Assembly: GCF_030272615.1 (NCBI RefSeq)
Contig: NC_081409.1
Span: 614,960,755-615,024,754 of the forward strand
Reading direction: 5' to 3'
DNA: 64,000 bases
From: Cryptomeria japonica
Taxonomy: Eukaryota > Streptophyta > Pinopsida > Cupressales > Cupressaceae
Shown here: one piece after another, positions 59,954 through 64,000 of the stretch
How the letters are laid out: each line of letters opens with the position of its first letter
Position numbering within the stretch: position 1 is the stretch's first letter
Notes under the pieces: generated by a model
What the model saw: the letters and a program-made list of their open reading frames with translations, nothing else
The model's database searches: none
Told to the model about the DNA's origin: nothing
Position numbers and translations under genes: made by a program

Positions 59954-62639
59954 TGTTACTGTGGTTGTCATTGATGTCAAACTTGTTGTTCTGGATAGTT
60001 GGTGGCTTGGAAAGTTTGTGGTGTAGAGATATCTTGTTGTATTGATTGTTTCAGAAATGTTTGGGTCCGAGTTGTGTTGCTGATGTTGTTTGTCATTGTT
60101 ATCTTCTTTGGTTATGTTTTTGGCATTGTGGTTATTTTCTTTTTTGGTTTGAAAATATATTTTTGTTCACCTGATGTTTTGGTATATTTAATTTTCGGTT
60201 GTGATATTTTATTTTAATCTTATCTTTTAGTCCGGGTATGATTTGTGGAAGGTTATTTGATGTGTTATGGGTCTCATCGAAGCATGTGGGGATTCAGATA
60301 AGAGTTATTTGCACTGGAGAATATGTTTTGACTATTAATTGTTTACATGGACACATTACATGCTGGTATGATGAAGGTTATGTTCTAGTGATTATGGATT
60401 AGTGAATTAATCTTAGGTAAATGTGTTTTAGTACCCCTTTCTCTTGGAGTAAATCAACGTGTGTGTTTTTGGTCTAGAAGGTGTATTGTATTTCAAGCTG
60501 ACATGGTTTAGGTTTTGATGATCTATCTTGTATATAAAGGATGTATGTGATTGATTTGTGATAGGGTGTGTGAATAAGGTAGAGAATGTGTTGCAAAGAT
60601 AGTCAGCAAAATTTATTGAAGAACAGAGGAGAGTTGTGTTCGAATGGTATGCAAGTTGTTTTGAGACTGTGGAAGAGGTTTGAGACAGTGTGTTGACAAA
60701 AGAGGTCTGAGTTGTGAGAGTTGATGTTGGTCACTTGGTGTAGAGTTCAAGGACAACTGCATTATTAGAAAATCCTTCCTTTCAAATCAATTTGTTGTAT
60801 CTTACCCTATTGTAGTTAGCATAAGGTTTGTAAGTAATTTTTGTATCTTGCCATAAGAGTAGTTAGCCTTGGTTTGCAAGTCTGAAGCAGTGAGCTCCTT
60901 TAGTGTAATTTGATATACATAGTGGATATATTTTGTGGGCAATTTCTCACCGTGGTTTTTCTCTCTTTGGGTTTTCCACATATAAAATCTTGGTGTTGAT
61001 GTGTTGGATTTGTGTTGTTGATTAAATTTTTCTTTGTTGCACTAATTTTGTTTTAGACTGAATCACCCCCCCTCTCAATCCTGATAACTCAATGATGAAC
61101 AGTGAGTACCAAAGTGGTACTGAGAGGGGGGGGGGGGGGTGAATCAGTACAGGTACAAGAACATTTCTTGAACCGGTTTGACTGCAAATAGTGAACTTGA
61201 CTGGCAATCACTAACACTGGTCATAAACCTAATTACTATCAATTAAGCACAATGAGACTGTGAAAGATATAAACCGAAAACACTTATCTTACCACACAAC
61301 CTACACCCTCATTTCCACATTATCCTTGTGCATAAACAAGTAATCTATCATCAGATATATAATAACTTGCTAGATCAACATGATTCACCTCGTGACAGAA
61401 ATCAACAAAGCATCACATAAAAAAGACATCACATATGAAACACATATTTTTCACGCGGAAACCCAACTGGGAAAAACTACGGTGGGGATGAATACCCACA
61501 AGCTATTTTTGAACTCTTTAGAAGTCTACTCTGTTAGAATCCTAGTCCAGTTAAAGACTGTTACAACAGGTTCTGTTAGGAACCGATCCTGTTAGGGATC
61601 ACCCGGTTAAGGGATGGCTAGAATACCCAGTTAAGGGTTAAACCCTGTTAAAGGTTACCTTGTTAGAGGATTTTATGAACTCAATGGCTTTGAGTCACCC
61701 TGTTAAAGGATTTACAACAAGCTGGTTAAAGATACCCTGTTAAGGGATTTTCCAACTGTTGAAGTGATTAGAGATCAACAGGTATTACAATGATCTGGTA
61801 ATAGCACTCAATGCCAATGCAGACCCGCTTTAGTTCCTTTCTTCTGCATACACACTCTGCAGGTATCAACCCTCTTATCTGGTCTGGCAAGAATCACGTA
61901 TCTTTGCACTTAGATACACACACAACATTTGCCAACAACTTCATCATGAAACACAATATCGACCTTATAGGAAACAAATAGGTTGGTAACATAAACCCTA
62001 AACCCTAAACATTTAGGTTGAGAAATTCAGTCAATTCAATCCTGACCATTGAACACTTTGCATTTGAATACAATGGTCTTGAATAGATCTCAAGACATTC
62101 TCCATCATTCTTTCTTCACTGCTTCTTGGAGGCAATAACCCATCACACATTCTCCACCGTTTGCAGAGACTTCACAGATTCCCAAGGTAGATAGGATCAA
62201 TCTCCTTCATGCAAGATCCTTCACATGCATGAGGTTGACATGGCAACATGATCTGATCTCCATTATAATGCTAAATCATCACATAATTCCATTGGTTGAA
62301 TCACACAGGCTCAAAACATTTCAACCAGAATCCCTGAAGTTGAGACTACCAACCAGTAGTCATACCATATTAAACCTTGATAGAAAACATTCTATATACT
62401 GGTTCACTTGGACAAACGTACCGCTTCACCTTTTTCACATATACCGATTCTCAACATTATATCAGTTCACTTTGCCAGTTGCTTAACTTCAATAAACCAA
62501 TTCACTCTTCAACATATTACCGGTTTAGTCTTCAACATATTACCGGTTCACTCTTTCAGCATATTGACATCAATGACAACACAATATCATCATGTCAACA
62601 TATTCTGCACATATGCCAACAAATCCTTCCTTGGATTCA
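59954..62639 (+). mobile_element. Copia-like LTR (plus orientation), probably solo, split by another LTR
   Basis: It begins TGTTACTGTGG. CACCGTGGTTTTTCTCTC near 60948, followed by GGGTTTTCCACAT, is the conserved R/U5 landmark of plant Copia LTRs, and CCCCCCCTCTCA near 61066 is the end landmark. The LTR is interrupted at 61081 by a minus-strand solo LTR and ends at about 62639 (TTGGATTCA). Flanks are gtatg and atatg, one mismatch in five. No internal coding region or second LTR is visible. Confidence 0.55.
61082..62621 (-). mobile_element. Copia-like solo LTR inserted in another LTR
   Basis: 1540 bp. On the plus strand it begins TGATAACTCAATG and ends CATATGCCAACA. Flanks are aatcc (61077-61081) and aatcc (62622-62626), an exact duplication. 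It contains the ACGCGGAAACCCAACTGGGA block, G-runs at 61124-61139, and a degenerate CCCTGTTAAAGG word repeated about eight times at 61560-61750. It also holds AAACCCTAAACCCTAAA at about 61983-62000. It belongs to the same family as 6429-7580. Confidence 0.8.
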
Positions 62640-62788
62640 ATATGGTTGAGGACCACTCAACATGTCATACTCTTAGCTCCACCCCACTATGCTAGGAGAT
62701 AATTAATTATGCTCCAACACATAGTCACACAAAATAAGAGGAGTGAGGCAACACACATGGAAAATATTCTTGAATAACCATCTGTAAT

Positions 62789-63987
62789 TGTGAAAAATGG
62801 GATCGAGTAGTTTAGGACTTAATCCCACTTTCATCCATACATTGGAATACGAAAGAGCCTAAGAAAGTGATTCACTTTAACTAACTCTTGTGAAAGAGAT
62901 TTGATGAATAATTTTAGGGAACTTCTATTCCTTTGCTAATATGAAAGAGGAATGAGCCAAATGAAGGATGCAAACAAACTGAGATAGTAGGAGTAATAAA
63001 AGTTTTTAGAATAACAATAAATAATAGACTGATACAGAAGTGAAACTAAGATACAGAGTACAAATCTGAAAGGGGAATTATGATGTGCACCTAATAGTGA
63101 AATCTGAGCCTGAATTGATAGGACCAGTGCACTAGGCGCTTTGGTCCCAATGACTGTACTGAGCCAAAAACTAGAAATCTACAAATTGAAGTGCTTTGGA
63201 TCAAAGTTTCCAAATTTTTCACTTGGATGAGGAGGACCAGGGAATTAGGCACTCTAGTCCTAAGGACCAAGGCACTAGAAACTCTGGTCCTTGAGATCCG
63301 GGGCCAAATTCTAGAAATGGGTCTACGACAGATTACTAAGATCTCTTGAAAATTGCCCTCTCCAACGGAAATGTGTACATGTACCTACAATTTGAAAAAT
63401 GGTGTGTTTGGGGCTATATAGGGTTCTCCCTTAGTCAAACCCCTTATTTTGGTTATTTCCACCTCCACAAATATCCAATAAAGTATTGAAAAGTGTGTGT
63501 GCCCTAGAATGTCATGTGTTTGGAAGTTTCCTATGAGCTAGAATGAAAACTAGAGTTCTACTCTATGTTTGGAGTAAAAACCCTAAATGAACACAATGCG
63601 AATGCTTCAAGTCACAAATACAATATGGATTTAAAGAAATAATGTAAATCTTAAAATGAATGATATGTAGATCTGAAAACTCACATAGAGATATGAAAAT
63701 AAAATGAAACCATACCAAACCCTAAGGGAGAGGTACAAGCCAATCAACATTAGGTGACCTCCTTATTATTCTTCAATATCTCCTAAGCTTTCATGATTGA
63801 TGAAAATGTTAATGAATACTTGATGATTGATGAATTTTCTAATTGTTGACTCCACATAAAAACCTGCACTTTCACTTCATAAGAGGCTCCTTCAATTGCT
63901 TAATTGCTTAATTGTATTAAGGTGGGTGCTAACCTAAGCTTGGAATTGTACAACCCTGATTAGGGGTGTATAATTCATGATGCTACA
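62789..63987 (-). mobile_element. Old LTR related to the Gag-only element family
   Basis: On the plus strand it begins TGTGAAAAATGGGATCGAG and ends ATGATGCTACA. Inside are decayed forms of the GGACCAGGGCGCT hairpin (GGACCAGTGCACTAGGCGCT near 63121, another near 63235-63295) and a TCAAACCCCTTATTTTGG segment near 63436. All three also occur in the 11307 and 17951 LTRs. No target-site duplication was found (gtaat, tcatc), so it may belong to an element extending past the window. Confidence 0.5.
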
Positions 63988-64000
63988 TCATCATAGAAAA

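Noticed and set aside
61983-62000. Interstitial telomere sequence
   Set aside because: Only two to three AAACCCT units inside an LTR; too short to indicate a former chromosome end.

Overview
The window is AT-rich nuclear DNA from a large, repeat-dominated plant genome. A seed plant is certain from the element lineages (Copia, Athila-type and Tat-type Gypsy). A gymnosperm is my best guess, from the very long LTRs and the old, deeply nested insertions, but nothing here proves it. I see no intact single-copy host gene, no rRNA or tRNA gene and no CRISPR array. Nearly all recognisable sequence is mobile-element derived.

Layout. (1) 1-7.6 kb: old LTR fragments in non-coding DNA, ending with a Copia-like solo LTR (6429-7580). 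(2) 7.97-11.07 kb: a broken but recognisable RNase H-fold transposase-like gene (+) that keeps an intron and an AGHGKGEHDG motif. Similar 'GGGCACCCG' repeat cassettes at 7.6-7.8 and 24.05-24.2 kb may be the ends of a large DNA transposon. (3) 11307-19177: a complete non-autonomous LTR element on the minus strand with TSD ggtaa. It has one intact 1146-codon Gag/protease-like ORF and no polymerase. (4) 19.2-24.29 kb: AT-rich DNA, exon-like islands on the minus strand, and large GA/GT microsatellites.

(5) 24292-59663 is a three-level nest. A Copia element (minus, TSD aattt on both sides) contains an Athila-type Gypsy element (minus, 29542-58639, right LTR truncated). That in turn contains an 18.5 kb Tat-type Gypsy element (plus, 31333-49827, TSD aaact on both sides). 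The Tat element has LTRs of about 5.2 kb. Each LTR carries an array of about 17 palindromes built on TCGGACTTTAAAGTCCGA and a long degraded ORF. Its pol has an RNase H domain between protease and reverse transcriptase, and a 1968 bp tandem duplication of the RT-end/RNase H/integrase part.

(6) 59.9-62.64 kb: a plus-strand solo LTR split by a minus-strand solo LTR (TSD aatcc). (7) 62.8-64.0 kb: an old LTR related to that of the element in (3).

How the parts relate. The autonomous elements (Copia, Athila, Tat) each carry remnants of gag, protease, RT, RNase H and integrase, all broken by stops and frameshifts. The element at 11.3-19.2 kb encodes only a Gag-like protein and would have needed polymerase and integrase in trans. 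Insertion order can be read from the nesting: Copia first, Athila second, Tat third. All percentages given are hand counts on sample segments.
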